64,000 bases of DNA from Mycobacterium sp. 852002-51163_SCH5372311 (GCF_001667115.1 NZ_LZIJ01000203.1:1-64000), one strand, 5' to 3'. Counted from the first letter of the stretch, positions 15,851 through 25,251 are shown. Notes: generated by a model not told the origin, from the letters alone. Numbers and translations: made by a program.

Positions 15851-16981
15851 ATGCCCGGCTCAATCCGCGACGTGCTGCCGGCCGCGGCGGCAATGCTCGG
15901 CGTCCCCGATGCGACCGGCGGGCCGGCGGTCTCAGACCTTCTCGCCGGCCTCGACCAGGTCGACCGGGTAGCGGTCGTGCTCGTCGACGGGATGGGCTGG
16001 CATCTGCTGCCGGAGCTGGCCGGCGACGCGCCGCTGCTCGCCTCCGTGCTCGCCGGCCGCGCGGGACGACTGCAGGAGCTTGCCTGCACCTTTCCCTCGA
16101 CGACACCGAGCAGCCTGGTGTCGCTGGGCACCGGCGCGCAGCCGGGGCAGCACGGCATCCTTGGGTTCACGCTCAACGTCCCGGGCACCGATCGCGTGCT
16201 CAGCCACATCACGTGGCGCGACGATCCACCGCACCGGGAATGGCAGCCGCTGCCGAGCTGGTTCGAACGGCTGGCTTGGGCCGGGGTCAGCGCGCGCGCC
16301 GTGCTGCCGGAGTGGTTCATCGGCAGCGGACTGACCGACGCGGCATATCGCGGTGCGCAGTTTCTTCCGGCACTCCCGAACGAGGACTATGCCGCGCGGG
16401 TGGCTGACGAGCTGCGCGCGGCGCCCGGACTGGTCTACGGCTACACCGCCGTGCTGGACACCGCGGCCCATCTGTTCGGTATCGGTTCGCCGCAGTGGCA
16501 CGAAGCGGCCGCGCAGGTCGATGCGCTGCTGACCCGGCTAGTCGAGACCCTGCCGCCGGATGCGGCGCTGCTGGTGACCGCTGACCACGGCGGCCTGAAT
16601 GTTCCGCCGGAGGCCCGTGTCGACATTGACCGCGACCCGCGGCTGGCCGCTGGGGTACGAGTGGTTGCCGGCGAGCCACGGGTGCGCTACCTGCACACCG
16701 AGCCGGGTGCCGCAACCGATGTGCGGGCCACATGGCGCGAGCTGCTTGACGGCCGCGCCGAGGTATACAGCCGCGACGAGGCCGTGGCAAGCGAAATGTT
16801 CGGTCCGGTGGACCCGCGTTTCCTGCCACGGATCGGCGACGTGGTCGTCGTGTGCGCTGACAACTCGGCGGTGCTGGCGACCGGTCGTGAACCGCCGGAA
16901 ACGGCTCGGCTCATCGGTTTTCACGGCGGCGCCACGGCAGCCGAGATGGCGATCCCACTCATCGTTTTCAATGGGGGCTGA
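15851..16981 (+). CDS. Type I phosphodiesterase / nucleotide pyrophosphatase-like protein
   Basis: The 376-residue product belongs to the alkaline-phosphatase superfamily. The first metal site is VVLVDGMGWH (residues about 37-46), the likely nucleophile Thr lies in TFPSTTPSSL, and further metal ligands appear in DTAAHLFG and TADHGGLN. No signal peptide is seen. It follows the hydrogenase genes by 42 bases but has no known link to hydrogenase; it may be read through from that operon. The substrate is unknown. Confidence 0.85.
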   Translation: MPGSIRDVLPAAAAMLGVPDATGGPAVSDLLAGLDQVDRVAVVLVDGMGWHLLPELAGDAPLLASVLAGRAGRLQELACTFPSTTPSSLVSLGTGAQPGQHGILGFTLNVPGTDRVLSHITWRDDPPHREWQPLPSWFERLAWAGVSARAVLPEWFIGSGLTDAAYRGAQFLPALPNEDYAARVADELRAAPGLVYGYTAVLDTAAHLFGIGSPQWHEAAAQVDALLTRLVETLPPDAALLVTADHGGLNVPPEARVDIDRDPRLAAGVRVVAGEPRVRYLHTEPGAATDVRATWRELLDGRAEVYSRDEAVASEMFGPVDPRFLPRIGDVVVVCADNSAVLATGREPPETARLIGFHGGATAAEMAIPLIVFNGG

Positions 16982-17090
16982 CGAGTTCCAAGCCGCGCAG
17001 CAGATTTGATGAAACCGACGGCACCTCATATCGATTTCAAACCTTCTGACCGGCCGCGGAGCGGTCTCGTTGTTGTACAGTCGAGCCACT

Positions 17091-17501
17091 GTGGATGTCC
17101 CGAGCGTGGCCAGACCCCAGCGCTGGCAATCGACCATTGCGATCCTTGCCGCGCTGTGTCTGCTGGTTACCGTATTCGGCGGTAATCCGTTGCGCCCCAA
17201 GTTGATAACTGCGGTGGCAGCACAGTCACCAGCGGCTCTGGTTTCCGGTTCGGCACAATCCGATCGCGAATCTCTTTCCGGTACCACACCGGCCAATCAC
17301 GTCTCATTCAAAAGCGCTGCGACGAAACGCAATCGGCAGCTGCCCTGGGGGCGCGTCGTCGCACAATCAGCCTCGTGGCTGCGACCGATCAACTTGCCCG
17401 CCTACGGATTTCGATCGGGCGATGCGCGCGCTGCCGCGGGTGTAACCGCAGCCCTTGGCGGACAAGACATCTTGACCCAACTCTGCACCGCCCGGCGCTG
17501 A
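17091..17501 (+). CDS. Possible small exported protein, doubtful
   Basis: I do not recognise this protein. From the GTG at 17091, 136 residues are coded, with one hydrophobic segment near the N-terminus (STIAILAALCLLVTVFGG) that could be a signal anchor and a basic, low-complexity remainder. No clear ribosome site is seen. The surrounding 790 bases between the phosphodiesterase and the PPE gene have no other convincing coding sequence, and the segment from 17502 to 17770 is AT-richer than its neighbours with no gene. The gene may be spurious. Confidence 0.35.
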   Translation: MDVPSVARPQRWQSTIAILAALCLLVTVFGGNPLRPKLITAVAAQSPAALVSGSAQSDRESLSGTTPANHVSFKSAATKRNRQLPWGRVVAQSASWLRPINLPAYGFRSGDARAAAGVTAALGGQDILTQLCTARR

Positions 17502-17770
17502 CCGGGCAGCGCTGTCCGGACGTGTTCAGCGTCTGCACTCATGACACGCCGGTGCGAATTGCCGGTGCGGCGCGGCCGGAAACTGCTTGCCGTGACGTTT
17601 GCCGAGGTCGGATACCGCACCGACAGCAACGACGAAGTCTCTAATCGATTTCAAAGGAAGTTTCCAGCCGGTTAACGGCCGTAACTCCTGTACATTAAAA
17701 TCACGGTGAACAAAAGATGTACAGAAGGTGAACGGCTCCTTGCCGCAATCTGAAGTCAGGACGGATAGCT

Positions 17771-18715
17771 ATGAGTTTCGGGGCGTTGCCGCCGGAGGTC
17801 AACTCCAGGCGAATATACGAAGGCCCAGGCTCAGCGCCGCTGCTGGATGCCGCCATGGCCTGGGACCGGCTCGCCGCAGCCCTTTACGACCAGGCGACCG
17901 CCTATCAGTCGATCACCGCACAGCTGGCCGGCGGCTGGCAGGGTCCCGGTGCGACGGCGATGGCCTCGGCGGCAGCGCCACAGATAGCGTGGCTGAACGC
18001 CGCCGCCGCACAGGCCCAGCACGCCGCCAACCAGGCAAAACAAGCTGCCAGCGCCTACGAGACGGCGCATGCGGCGATGGTCCCCCCGCCGTTGATCGAC
18101 GCCAACCGCGCGCTGCGGGCCCAGCTGGCGTCGACGAATCCCCTGGGCCAGATCAGCGCGGCGATCGCGGACACCGACGCCGAATACGAACAGATGTGGG
18201 CCCGGGACGCTGACGCCATGTATGCCTATGCCGGCACGTCGGCCGGCGCCACGGAGGTGACGCCGTTCGCCTCGCCGCCGATGACCGCCGACCCGGTCGG
18301 GCTGGGGTACGCGACCTCGGCATTGCTGGACGCGGAGGAGATCCTGGCCAGCGGCAACCAGCTGATACCAGCGGTCCCGCGGGCGCTGCGGGCGCTCTCC
18401 ACATCACCCGTCGCGGCGGCGGCCGCTGCGTCGATCCTGCCGGCGCTCTCGAAACTGCGGAAGCTGCGGCTCGGATTTGCCAAGGTGGCAAAGGCGGCTA
18501 CTGCCGCGGGTGCGGATAGCGGCGTTCTCGGTGACCGAGTCGAAGCGGGCTTCTGTCGCGGGAGGGCGGTGGGGAGCCTGTCGGTCCCGCGGGGTTGGGC
18601 GACGGCCACGGCGAAAGCGTCCGTCGCTCCGCCGGTGCAACGCAGGGGCTGGGTCTGTGAACAGATCGTCGACGTCGAATACAGTGAGCCGCCGTTGTGG
18701 CCACTTGCCCGCTAG
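17771..18715 (+). CDS. PPE family protein (PPE-SVP type)
   Basis: PPE proteins are mycobacterial surface or secreted proteins exported by type VII systems. The N-terminal domain (about 1-175) begins MSFGALPPEVNS with the Pro-Pro-Glu signature and contains the WQGPGA motif (near residues 56-61). The C-terminus has SLSVPRGWATA, the SVP-subfamily motif, then a short tail. The protein is short for the class (314 residues). There is no PE or esx partner next door, so its EspG/ESX partner is unclear. The ATG follows a poor ribosome site. Confidence 0.9.
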   Translation: MSFGALPPEVNSRRIYEGPGSAPLLDAAMAWDRLAAALYDQATAYQSITAQLAGGWQGPGATAMASAAAPQIAWLNAAAAQAQHAANQAKQAASAYETAHAAMVPPPLIDANRALRAQLASTNPLGQISAAIADTDAEYEQMWARDADAMYAYAGTSAGATEVTPFASPPMTADPVGLGYATSALLDAEEILASGNQLIPAVPRALRALSTSPVAAAAAASILPALSKLRKLRLGFAKVAKAATAAGADSGVLGDRVEAGFCRGRAVGSLSVPRGWATATAKASVAPPVQRRGWVCEQIVDVEYSEPPLWPLAR

Positions 18716-18718
18716 CGG

Positions 18719-19495
18719 CTATAGCGGAGTCACGTAAGCCGAGCTGATACCGCCGTCAACCAAGAACGTCGAGGCGGTGATGAACGACGCGTCGTCGCTG
18801 GCCAAGAACGCGACCGCGGCAGCGATCTCATCGGGCTCGGCGAAGCGGCCGAGCGGCACATGCACCAGCCGGCGGGCGGCCCGCTCCGGATCCTTGGCGA
18901 AGAGCTCCTGCAGCAGCGGGGTGTTGACCGGCCCCGGGCACAGTGCGTTGACTCGGATGCCCTGCCTCGCGTACTGCACCCCGAGCTCTCGGGACATGGC
19001 CAGCACCCCGCCTTTGGAGGCTGTGTAGGAGATCTGGGAGGTCGCCGAGCCCAGCACCGCGACGAACGACGCCGTGTTGACGATCGAGCCTTTCCCGGCC
19101 GGCACCATGTGCCGCAGCGCTGCGCGGCAGCAAAGGTACACCGACTTGAGGTTGACGTCTTGCACCCGCTGCCACGCGGGCAACCCGGTATTCTCGATCA
19201 GATCGTCCTCGGGCGGCGAGATGCCGGCGTTGTTGAACGCAATGTCGACGGATCCGCAGCGTTGCGCCGCGGTGTCGAACAGTGCGTTGACCGCGCTCTC
19301 GTCCGAAACATCCACTGCCACAAACAAACCGGAAAGCTCGTCGGCCGCGGCCGCACCGGCTTCAGCGTCGATGTCTCCGACCACGATCGTTGCGCCTTCG
19401 GCGTGCATCCGGCGGCCGGCGGCCAAGCCGATGCCGCTGCCCCCGCCGGTGATGACCGCCACCCGCCCGGCCAGGCGCTGCGTCAGGTCCATCAC
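18719..19495 (-). CDS. Short-chain dehydrogenase/reductase (Rv2857c-like)
   Basis: This is an NAD(P)-dependent oxidoreductase of 258 residues with the Rossmann motif TGGGSGIG, NNAG and the catalytic Tyr-x3-Lys in SYTASKGG. It ends with a typical VDGG turn and a short C-terminal tail. It is the last gene of a four-gene operon (glnA4, amidotransferase, ALDH, SDR) and overlaps ALDH by 4 bases. In that context it may oxidise or reduce an intermediate of gamma-glutamyl amine breakdown. It converges with the PPE gene, 3 bases apart. Confidence 0.9.
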   Translation of the reverse strand: MMDLTQRLAGRVAVITGGGSGIGLAAGRRMHAEGATIVVGDIDAEAGAAAADELSGLFVAVDVSDESAVNALFDTAAQRCGSVDIAFNNAGISPPEDDLIENTGLPAWQRVQDVNLKSVYLCCRAALRHMVPAGKGSIVNTASFVAVLGSATSQISYTASKGGVLAMSRELGVQYARQGIRVNALCPGPVNTPLLQELFAKDPERAARRLVHVPLGRFAEPDEIAAAVAFLASDDASFITASTFLVDGGISSAYVTPL

Positions 19496-20865
19496 TGGCC
19501 GCCCTCGCGGATAGCGATGAACACGTTCTTGGTTTCGGTGAACTGCAATGGTGCGTCCGGTCCCAGCTCACGGCCCAGCCCGGACTGCTTGAAGCCGCCG
19601 AACGGCGTGTGGTAGCGCACCGACGAGTGCGAGTTGACGGAGAGATTCCCCGATTCGACGGCCCGTGACACCCGCAGCGCCCGAGACAGGTCGTCGGTCC
19701 AGATCGATCCGGACAGCCCGTAGGCGGTGTCGTTGGCCAGCGCGATCGCGTCGGCCTCGTCCTCGAAAGGCAGCACCGTGACCACCGGGCCGAAGATTTC
19801 CTCGGTGACGCTGCGATCGGTGCGTTCAGGGGTCAAAACCGTTGGCGGAAACCAGAATCCGGGTCCCGACGGCGAGGCGCCGCGAAACGCGACCGGCGCG
19901 TCGTCCGGAACGTAGGAGGCCACCTTGTCGCGGTGTGCACCGGAAACCAGCGGACCCATGTCGGTGTCACGGGAACGGGGGTCCCCGACGACGACGCTTC
20001 GCACCGCCGGTTCGAGCAGTTCCATGAATCGGTCATAGACGCTGCGCTGCACCAGGATTCGGCTGCGGGCGCAGCAGTCCTGCCCGGCGTTGTCGAACAC
20101 CCCGGCCGGCGCGCTGGCCGCAGCGCGCTCCAGGTCGCAATCGTCGAAGACGATGTTGGCGCTCTTGCCGCCCAGTTCCAGCGTCAACCGCTTCACTTGT
20201 GCGGCCGCGCCGGCCATCACCTTTTTGCCGACCTCGGTGGATCCGGTGAACACGATCTTGCGCACGTCGGGGTGGGTGACGAAGCGCTCCCCGACCACCG
20301 TGCCCTTTCCCGGCAGTACCTGTAGCAGGTCTGCGTCCAAGCCGGCGTCGACTGCCAGCTCGCCGAGCCGCATGGTGCTCAGCGGAGTCCACTCGGCGGG
20401 TTTGACCAGCACCGCGTTGCCGGCGGCCAGGGCCGGCGCGATGCCCCAGGAGGCGATCATCATCGGGAAGTTCCACGGCGTGATCACTCCCACTACGCCC
20501 AGCGGTTCGTTGAAGGTGACGTCGAGTCCGCCGTCGACGGGAATCTGCTTGCCGGACAGGCGTTCCGGGCTGCCGGCATAGAACGCAAGCACGTCACGGA
20601 CATGGCCGGCCTCCCATTCGGCCGACGCGATCGGATGTCCGGAATTGGCCACTTCCAGTGCCGCCAGCTCGTCGACGTGCGCGTCGACGACGGCCGCGAA
20701 CGCGCGCAGGCTCCCCGCCCGCTGCGCCGGCGACAACCGCGCCCAGCGCCGCTGCGCGGCCCGGGCCCGCTCCACGGCGTCGTCGACCGCGGCGGCGTCG
20801 GTGTGCTCGACCGATCGCAGCACTTCCTCGGTGGCGGGATTGATCAGCTGAGCGGTGTTGGTCAC
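19492..20865 (-). CDS. aldC: NAD(P)-dependent aldehyde dehydrogenase (Rv2858c, AldC-like)
   Basis: This enzyme oxidises an aldehyde to an acid. The GTG at 20865 (VTNTAQLINPATEE) overlaps the amidotransferase stop by 4 bases (GTGA); longer frames upstream overlap that gene and are rejected. The 457-residue protein has the ALDH motifs PWNFPM, FTGSTEVG, ELGGKSA with the general-base Glu, and GQDCCARSR with the catalytic Cys. With GlnA4 and the amidotransferase next door, a gamma-glutamyl aminoaldehyde is a plausible substrate. Confidence 0.92.
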   Translation of the reverse strand: MTNTAQLINPATEEVLRSVEHTDAAAVDDAVERARAAQRRWARLSPAQRAGSLRAFAAVVDAHVDELAALEVANSGHPIASAEWEAGHVRDVLAFYAGSPERLSGKQIPVDGGLDVTFNEPLGVVGVITPWNFPMMIASWGIAPALAAGNAVLVKPAEWTPLSTMRLGELAVDAGLDADLLQVLPGKGTVVGERFVTHPDVRKIVFTGSTEVGKKVMAGAAAQVKRLTLELGGKSANIVFDDCDLERAAASAPAGVFDNAGQDCCARSRILVQRSVYDRFMELLEPAVRSVVVGDPRSRDTDMGPLVSGAHRDKVASYVPDDAPVAFRGASPSGPGFWFPPTVLTPERTDRSVTEEIFGPVVTVLPFEDEADAIALANDTAYGLSGSIWTDDLSRALRVSRAVESGNLSVNSHSSVRYHTPFGGFKQSGLGRELGPDAPLQFTETKNVFIAIREGGQ

Positions 20866-21665
20866 TGCCGTACCGAGCTCAAGCGATAGGCCCGCGCGGC
20901 ATCGACGATCGCACTGAACAGCCGCAGGTCGTCCAGCGACTCTTCCGGATGCCACTGCACCGCAAGGACGAAGTTCTCGCCCGGCAGCTCGAGCGCCTCG
21001 ACGACGCCGTCGGCATCCCACGCGCTGACCACCAGGTCCGCGCCGACTTCGGCGACCGCCTGGTGGTGATAGCAGCGGACCTCGGTGGACTCCCCGATCA
21101 GCCCGGCCAACCGGGTGCCCGCCACGGTGCGCACCGGCAGCGCGGTGAACCTCGCATTGCCGGCCCGGTGGCCGTGGTGCCCCAGCACGTCGGGCAGGTG
21201 CTGATGCAGCGTCCCGCCGAACGCGACGTTGAGCACCTGGGCGCCGCGGCAGATGCCCAGCACCGGCAGATTGCGTTGGACTGCACCCGCTAGCAGCGCG
21301 AACTCCCAGGCGTCGCGGACGGCACCGGGCGGGTCGGTTTCCGGATGGGGTTGCTGGCCGTAGGCGGCCGGGTCGACGTCTTTGCCGCCGGTGATCACCA
21401 GGCCGTCCAGGCCGTCGAGCACTCGCCCCGCGGCGTCGGGATCGACCGGTTGCGGCGGCAGCAGCACCGCGATTCCGCCGGCCATGGTGATGCCGTTGAA
21501 GTAGCTCGCCGGCAGGAGACCTGCCATGACGTCCCACACTCCGGTCTGCGCCCGATCCAGGTAGGTCGTCAAGCCGACGACCGGGCGGCTTAGTGGCGAT
21601 CGCGAGCGCGGCGCAGCCGGGCGCTGCGGGTCGCCACCATTGGACTCAGAGGCGTTCAAAGCCAC
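20862..21665 (-). CDS. Class I glutamine amidotransferase-like gamma-glutamyl hydrolase (PuuD-like, Rv2859c)
   Basis: This enzyme is predicted to hydrolyse gamma-glutamyl amides. The 267 residues hold the nucleophile elbow GICRGAQ, and a catalytic His and Glu in QWHPEES. The overall shape is that of the peptidase C26 / PuuD family (gamma-glutamyl-gamma-aminobutyrate hydrolase). The ATG at 21665 overlaps the end of glnA4 by 20 bases, so the two are translationally linked. Confidence 0.9.
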   Translation of the reverse strand: MALNASESNGGDPQRPAAPRSRSPLSRPVVGLTTYLDRAQTGVWDVMAGLLPASYFNGITMAGGIAVLLPPQPVDPDAAGRVLDGLDGLVITGGKDVDPAAYGQQPHPETDPPGAVRDAWEFALLAGAVQRNLPVLGICRGAQVLNVAFGGTLHQHLPDVLGHHGHRAGNARFTALPVRTVAGTRLAGLIGESTEVRCYHHQAVAEVGADLVVSAWDADGVVEALELPGENFVLAVQWHPEESLDDLRLFSAIVDAARAYRLSSVRQ

Positions 21666-23019
21666 GCGTCCTCTCCCAGTCGGTGACCGCCGCGTTGAAG
21701 GCCGTCAGCTCGACGCGAGCGTTGTTCAGGTAGTGCGCGACGACGTCGTCGCCAAACGCCTCCCGGGCCAGCTCCGACGCTTCGAACAGCGCCGCGGCCT
21801 CGGCCAGGGTGGCGGGCAGCCGCTCGGCCTCGACGGTTTGGTATGCGTTGCCGGTATACGGCTCCGGCGGTTCGAGGTCCTGCTCGATACCGTACAGGCC
21901 GCCCGCGATCAGCGCCGCCACCGCGAGGTACTGGTTGACGTCGCCCCCGGGAACCCGGCATTCGACGCGGATGTTGGATCCCCGGCCGACAACTCGCAAC
22001 GCGCAGGTGCGGTTGTCCAGTCCCCACGCCACCGCCGTAGGCGCGAAGCTGCCGTCGGCAAAGCGCTTGTAGGAGTTGATGTTCGGCGCGAAGAGCAAGG
22101 TGAGCTCGCGCAGCGTGGCCAGCAGGCCTGCGAGGAAACGGCGGAAGGTGACCGACATGCCGTGCGGCCCTTGGTCATCGGCGAATACCGCCGCACTGTC
22201 GGTATCCCGCAGCGAGAGATGAATGTGACAGCTATTGCCTTCGTGCTCATCGTATTTCGCCATGAACGTCAAGCTCTTGCCATGCTGGTCGGCAATCTCC
22301 TTGGCGCCGTTCTTGTAGATGGCGTGGTTGTCGCAGGTGACCAGCGCGTCGTCGTATCGGAACCCGATCTCCTGCTGGCCTTTGTTGCACTCACCCTTGA
22401 CGGCCTCGAATCGCAGGCCCGCACCCTGCATTCCCAGCCGAATGTCGCGCAACAGCGGCTCCATGCGCGACGACGCCAGGATCGCGTAGTCGATGTTGTA
22501 GTCACTGGCCGGGGTAAGGCCGCGGTAGCCGCTGGCCCACGCGTCGCGGTAGGACTGGTCGAACACGATGAACTCCAGCTCGGTGGCGACATCGGCGGTC
22601 AGTCCCCGCTCCTCGAGCCTGTCCAGCTGGCGGCGCAGAACCGCTCGGGGCGAAACGGTGACCGCGCTGCCGTCGGCCCAGCCCAGATCCGCGACCACCA
22701 GCGCGGTCCCCGGCAGCCAGGGAATGAGGCGAAACGTGGTGAGGTCCGGTGTCATCACCATGTCGCCGTAGCCGGTGTCCCAGCTCGACAGCGCATACCC
22801 GGGCACGGTGCTCATGTCGACGTCGACGGCCAGCAGGTAACTGCAGCACTCGGCGCCGTGCTCGGCCATTTCGTCGATGAAGAGCCGGGCCGACACCCGC
22901 TTGCCGGCGAGCCGGCCCTGCATGTCGGTGAACGCCACGATGACGGTGTCGACGTCGCCGGCCCCGACCAGTCGTTCCAGGTCGGCCCACGACAACAACG
23001 CAGAACCCGGACCGGTCAC
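21646..23019 (-). CDS. glnA4: GlnA4-type glutamine synthetase-like ligase
   Basis: This protein has the glutamine synthetase fold but is probably a gamma-glutamyl amine ligase rather than a true ammonia-assimilating enzyme. The GTG at 23019 lies after an AGGAGGAAGT ribosome site. The 457 residues show the GS beta-grasp start (ADLERLVGAGDVDTVIVAFTD), the metal and ATP motifs GNSCHIHLSL and NSYKR, and the RVVGRGSNIRVECR segment. It heads the operon that also contains the hydrolase, ALDH and SDR, which together can glutamylate, oxidise and release an amine. The polyamine or ethanolamine substrate is inference. Confidence 0.92.
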   Translation of the reverse strand: MTGPGSALLSWADLERLVGAGDVDTVIVAFTDMQGRLAGKRVSARLFIDEMAEHGAECCSYLLAVDVDMSTVPGYALSSWDTGYGDMVMTPDLTTFRLIPWLPGTALVVADLGWADGSAVTVSPRAVLRRQLDRLEERGLTADVATELEFIVFDQSYRDAWASGYRGLTPASDYNIDYAILASSRMEPLLRDIRLGMQGAGLRFEAVKGECNKGQQEIGFRYDDALVTCDNHAIYKNGAKEIADQHGKSLTFMAKYDEHEGNSCHIHLSLRDTDSAAVFADDQGPHGMSVTFRRFLAGLLATLRELTLLFAPNINSYKRFADGSFAPTAVAWGLDNRTCALRVVGRGSNIRVECRVPGGDVNQYLAVAALIAGGLYGIEQDLEPPEPYTGNAYQTVEAERLPATLAEAAALFEASELAREAFGDDVVAHYLNNARVELTAFNAAVTDWERTRGFERL

Positions 23020-23042
23020 AACACTTCCTCCTCGAAAGTGCG

Positions 23043-23606
23043 CTACCAGGTGCTGGTGCGCAAGACGATCTCGGCGGCCAGCTGGGCGGTCGACTCCTGT
23101 GCGCTGCGCCGCCCGAGGAGATCGACGATGCGGTAGTCGGCATAGACGAATTGCTGGCTGTCGCGGGCCACCGCACGGGCGGCCGACGAACTGACCAGGA
23201 CGGTGGTGCTGATCTCCACCGGTGGGCAGTCGGCGTCCTGCACCACCCCATCGGCGCCGGCGACCCGCGGATGCCCGCGGTCGATGGCCACCAGGGCGAC
23301 GAACCGTCCCAACCTCGTGGCCGCCAGCTCCCAGGCCAGCTCACCGCCGGTACGGTCGCCGACCACCACCGCCCACCCGATCCGCAGGACATCGAGGATG
23401 CCGATCACCGACTTGGCGGTCAGCCGCGGCTCGGGGCCAATGACGACCGTGCGTAGGGAAGCCGTGTGCAGCCGCTCGCAGACCGCGTCATAGGCGGCGG
23501 GCGCGCGCTGTTCGGCGCCCAGGATCACGACGACTACACCCTTCTCAGGACCGGCTACGGCCACTTGGACAGGAACGCCGTCGAGCGTGGTCATCATCGA
23601 GGGCAT
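23043..23606 (-). CDS. Alpha/beta-hydrolase-like protein without the usual nucleophile
   Basis: The 187-residue protein looks like a small alpha/beta hydrolase (VVVILGAEQRAP, the strand and elbow region VVVGDRTGGELAWELA, then FVALVAIDRGHP). The nucleophile elbow reads GDRTGG where a catalytic G-x-S-x-G is expected, so it is probably not a normal hydrolase. It lies 23 bases upstream of glnA4 on the same strand and may be co-transcribed with it. The function is unknown. Confidence 0.7.
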   Translation of the reverse strand: MPSMMTTLDGVPVQVAVAGPEKGVVVVILGAEQRAPAAYDAVCERLHTASLRTVVIGPEPRLTAKSVIGILDVLRIGWAVVVGDRTGGELAWELAATRLGRFVALVAIDRGHPRVAGADGVVQDADCPPVEISTTVLVSSSAARAVARDSQQFVYADYRIVDLLGRRSAQESTAQLAAEIVLRTSTW

Positions 23607-23675
23607 TGTCGAACGTTACAGCGAACAGGGCGCCCGGCGCGACGTTTTGCGGTGAAATCCTTGTCGCGCAACACT

Positions 23676-25196
23676 TTACGGCGCTGTGCGGCGCAGCTTG
23701 CTGGCGATGTGGGGCCTGCGCGGCGGTGGGCCGTCGAGCAGGCCGAGCACGGCGTCGACGTCGAGATGCGATGCCAACAGGTCGGCCACCAGCTCCAGTT
23801 GGGAGTCGCGGCGCGCGCCGACGTTCACGTCGCCGGCGACGGCGAACCCACCGCGTCCCGCGGCCTCGGCGACCCGGGTGAGCCAACAGCGACGGAATTC
23901 GTCGTTGTCGAGCAGGCCGTGCCAGTGGGTGCCGAACACCGCGCCGCGCATGACCCCCGGCGGCTCCGGTGGCTCGCCGTCGAGGTCGAACCAGGCCGTC
24001 TCGGCGCACCGGGCCAGGCGCCCATGGTGAATTTCGTACCCGTTCAGCGGTGAATGCCAGCGGCGCAGCACCTTGTCCGGCGCGAAGACGATGTCGGCGT
24101 CCAACAGTCCCAGGCCCTCGACCTGCCCGGTCCCGGATTCCACGCGGTCCTCGATGCGCCGGCACAGCATCTGGAAGCCGCCGCAGATACCCAGCACGGG
24201 TTTGCCGGCGCTCGCGTGATCGGCGATCCCCCGGGCCAGGCCCCGATCCCGCAGCCAGCCCAGGTCGGCGACCGTGGCCTTGCTGCCCGGAAGCACGATC
24301 AGGTCAGTGTCGGCCAAATCGGCGGCGTCGGTGACCCAGCGCACCAGCACACCGGGCTCGCAGGCCAGCGCCTCGACGTCGGTGGAGTTGGAAATCCGGG
24401 GCAACCGGACCGCGGCCACCCGCAACCACTGCTCGCCCACCGGTGGCGACGGGGTGCCGACAACCCGGTGCGCAACCACCGACAGCGAGTCCTCGGCGTC
24501 GAGCCACAGCTGATCCGCGTACGGCAGCACCCCGTAGATGGGACGGCCGGTCATGCTCGACAGCTGCCGTAGCCCCGGTTCCAGCAGCGCGGGGTCGCCG
24601 CGGAATTTGTTGACGATGAAGCCGGAGATGTGCGCTTGATCCTCAGGGTGAAGCACCGCGACCGTACCGAAAAGATGGGCCAGCAGGCCGCCACGGTCGA
24701 TGTCGCCGACGAGAACCACCGGCAGGTTGGCGGCTCTGGCCAGTCCCATGTTTGCCACGTCGGTGGGCCGCAGGTTGATCTCAGCCGGCGATCCGGCGCC
24801 CTCGCAGATCACCGCATCGAAGTCACGGCGCAGGCCGGAGAGCTCGCTGACGACGAGGTCGGCGAGCCGGTCCCGGTGTGTGAAATAGCTTGCCGCAGTG
24901 ACGGTGTCGACGACCTGTCCACGCATGACCAGCTGCGAGGTCCGGTCGCCGCCGGGTTTGAGCAGGATCGGGTTGAATCGCACGCTGGGTTGCAGGCCGG
25001 CCGCCCGGGCCTGGATGGCCTGGGCCCGTCCGATCTCGCCGCCTTCGACGGTGACCGCGGAATTGTTGGACATGTTCTGCGCCTTGAACGGCGCGACCCG
25101 GATCCCGCGACGGGCCAGCAGCCGGCACAGGCCGGCGACCACGACGGATTTCCCCGCGTCCGAGCTGGTGCCCGCCACCAGCAACGCGCCACTCAC
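23676..25196 (-). CDS. cobQ: Cobyric acid synthase (CobQ)
   Basis: This enzyme amidates four side chains of adenosyl-cobyrinic acid a,c-diamide using glutamine, in cobalamin synthesis. The 506 residues show the ATP-binding start AGTSSDAGKSVVVAGL, the segment FKAQNMSNNS, and the glutamine amidotransferase half with LGICGGFQML (nucleophile Cys) and a His near GTHWHGLLDN. The GTG at 25196 is set by the conserved start MSGALLVAGT. Its upstream region is a 15-bp tandem repeat, so the gene lacks a normal leader. From memory, M. tuberculosis has cobQ elsewhere while M. smegmatis has it beside map, as here. Confidence 0.95.
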   Translation of the reverse strand: MSGALLVAGTSSDAGKSVVVAGLCRLLARRGIRVAPFKAQNMSNNSAVTVEGGEIGRAQAIQARAAGLQPSVRFNPILLKPGGDRTSQLVMRGQVVDTVTAASYFTHRDRLADLVVSELSGLRRDFDAVICEGAGSPAEINLRPTDVANMGLARAANLPVVLVGDIDRGGLLAHLFGTVAVLHPEDQAHISGFIVNKFRGDPALLEPGLRQLSSMTGRPIYGVLPYADQLWLDAEDSLSVVAHRVVGTPSPPVGEQWLRVAAVRLPRISNSTDVEALACEPGVLVRWVTDAADLADTDLIVLPGSKATVADLGWLRDRGLARGIADHASAGKPVLGICGGFQMLCRRIEDRVESGTGQVEGLGLLDADIVFAPDKVLRRWHSPLNGYEIHHGRLARCAETAWFDLDGEPPEPPGVMRGAVFGTHWHGLLDNDEFRRCWLTRVAEAAGRGGFAVAGDVNVGARRDSQLELVADLLASHLDVDAVLGLLDGPPPRRPHIASKLRRTAP

Positions 25197-25251
25197 CTAA
25201 TTGCGGCCAACCTAATTGCGGTCAACCTAATTGCGGCCAACCTAATTGCGG
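25195..25251. repeat. 15-bp tandem repeat, 3.8 copies, over the cobQ start
   Basis: The unit ACCTAATTGCGGCCA is repeated from 25195 to 25251; the second copy has one change. Seen from cobQ, each unit ends in a TAGGT-like sequence, and the last one abuts the GTG start codon. The tract therefore replaces the normal 5' leader of cobQ and joins directly to the palindromic element on its other side. Confidence 0.9.

Noticed and set aside
17091..18715. PPE region as a full ESX/PE-PPE module
   Set aside because: There is only one PPE gene and no PE, esx or espG partner.
15809..18718. Insertion sequence or prophage boundary next to the hydrogenase locus
   Set aside because: No transposase, integrase, tRNA or terminal repeats are visible.
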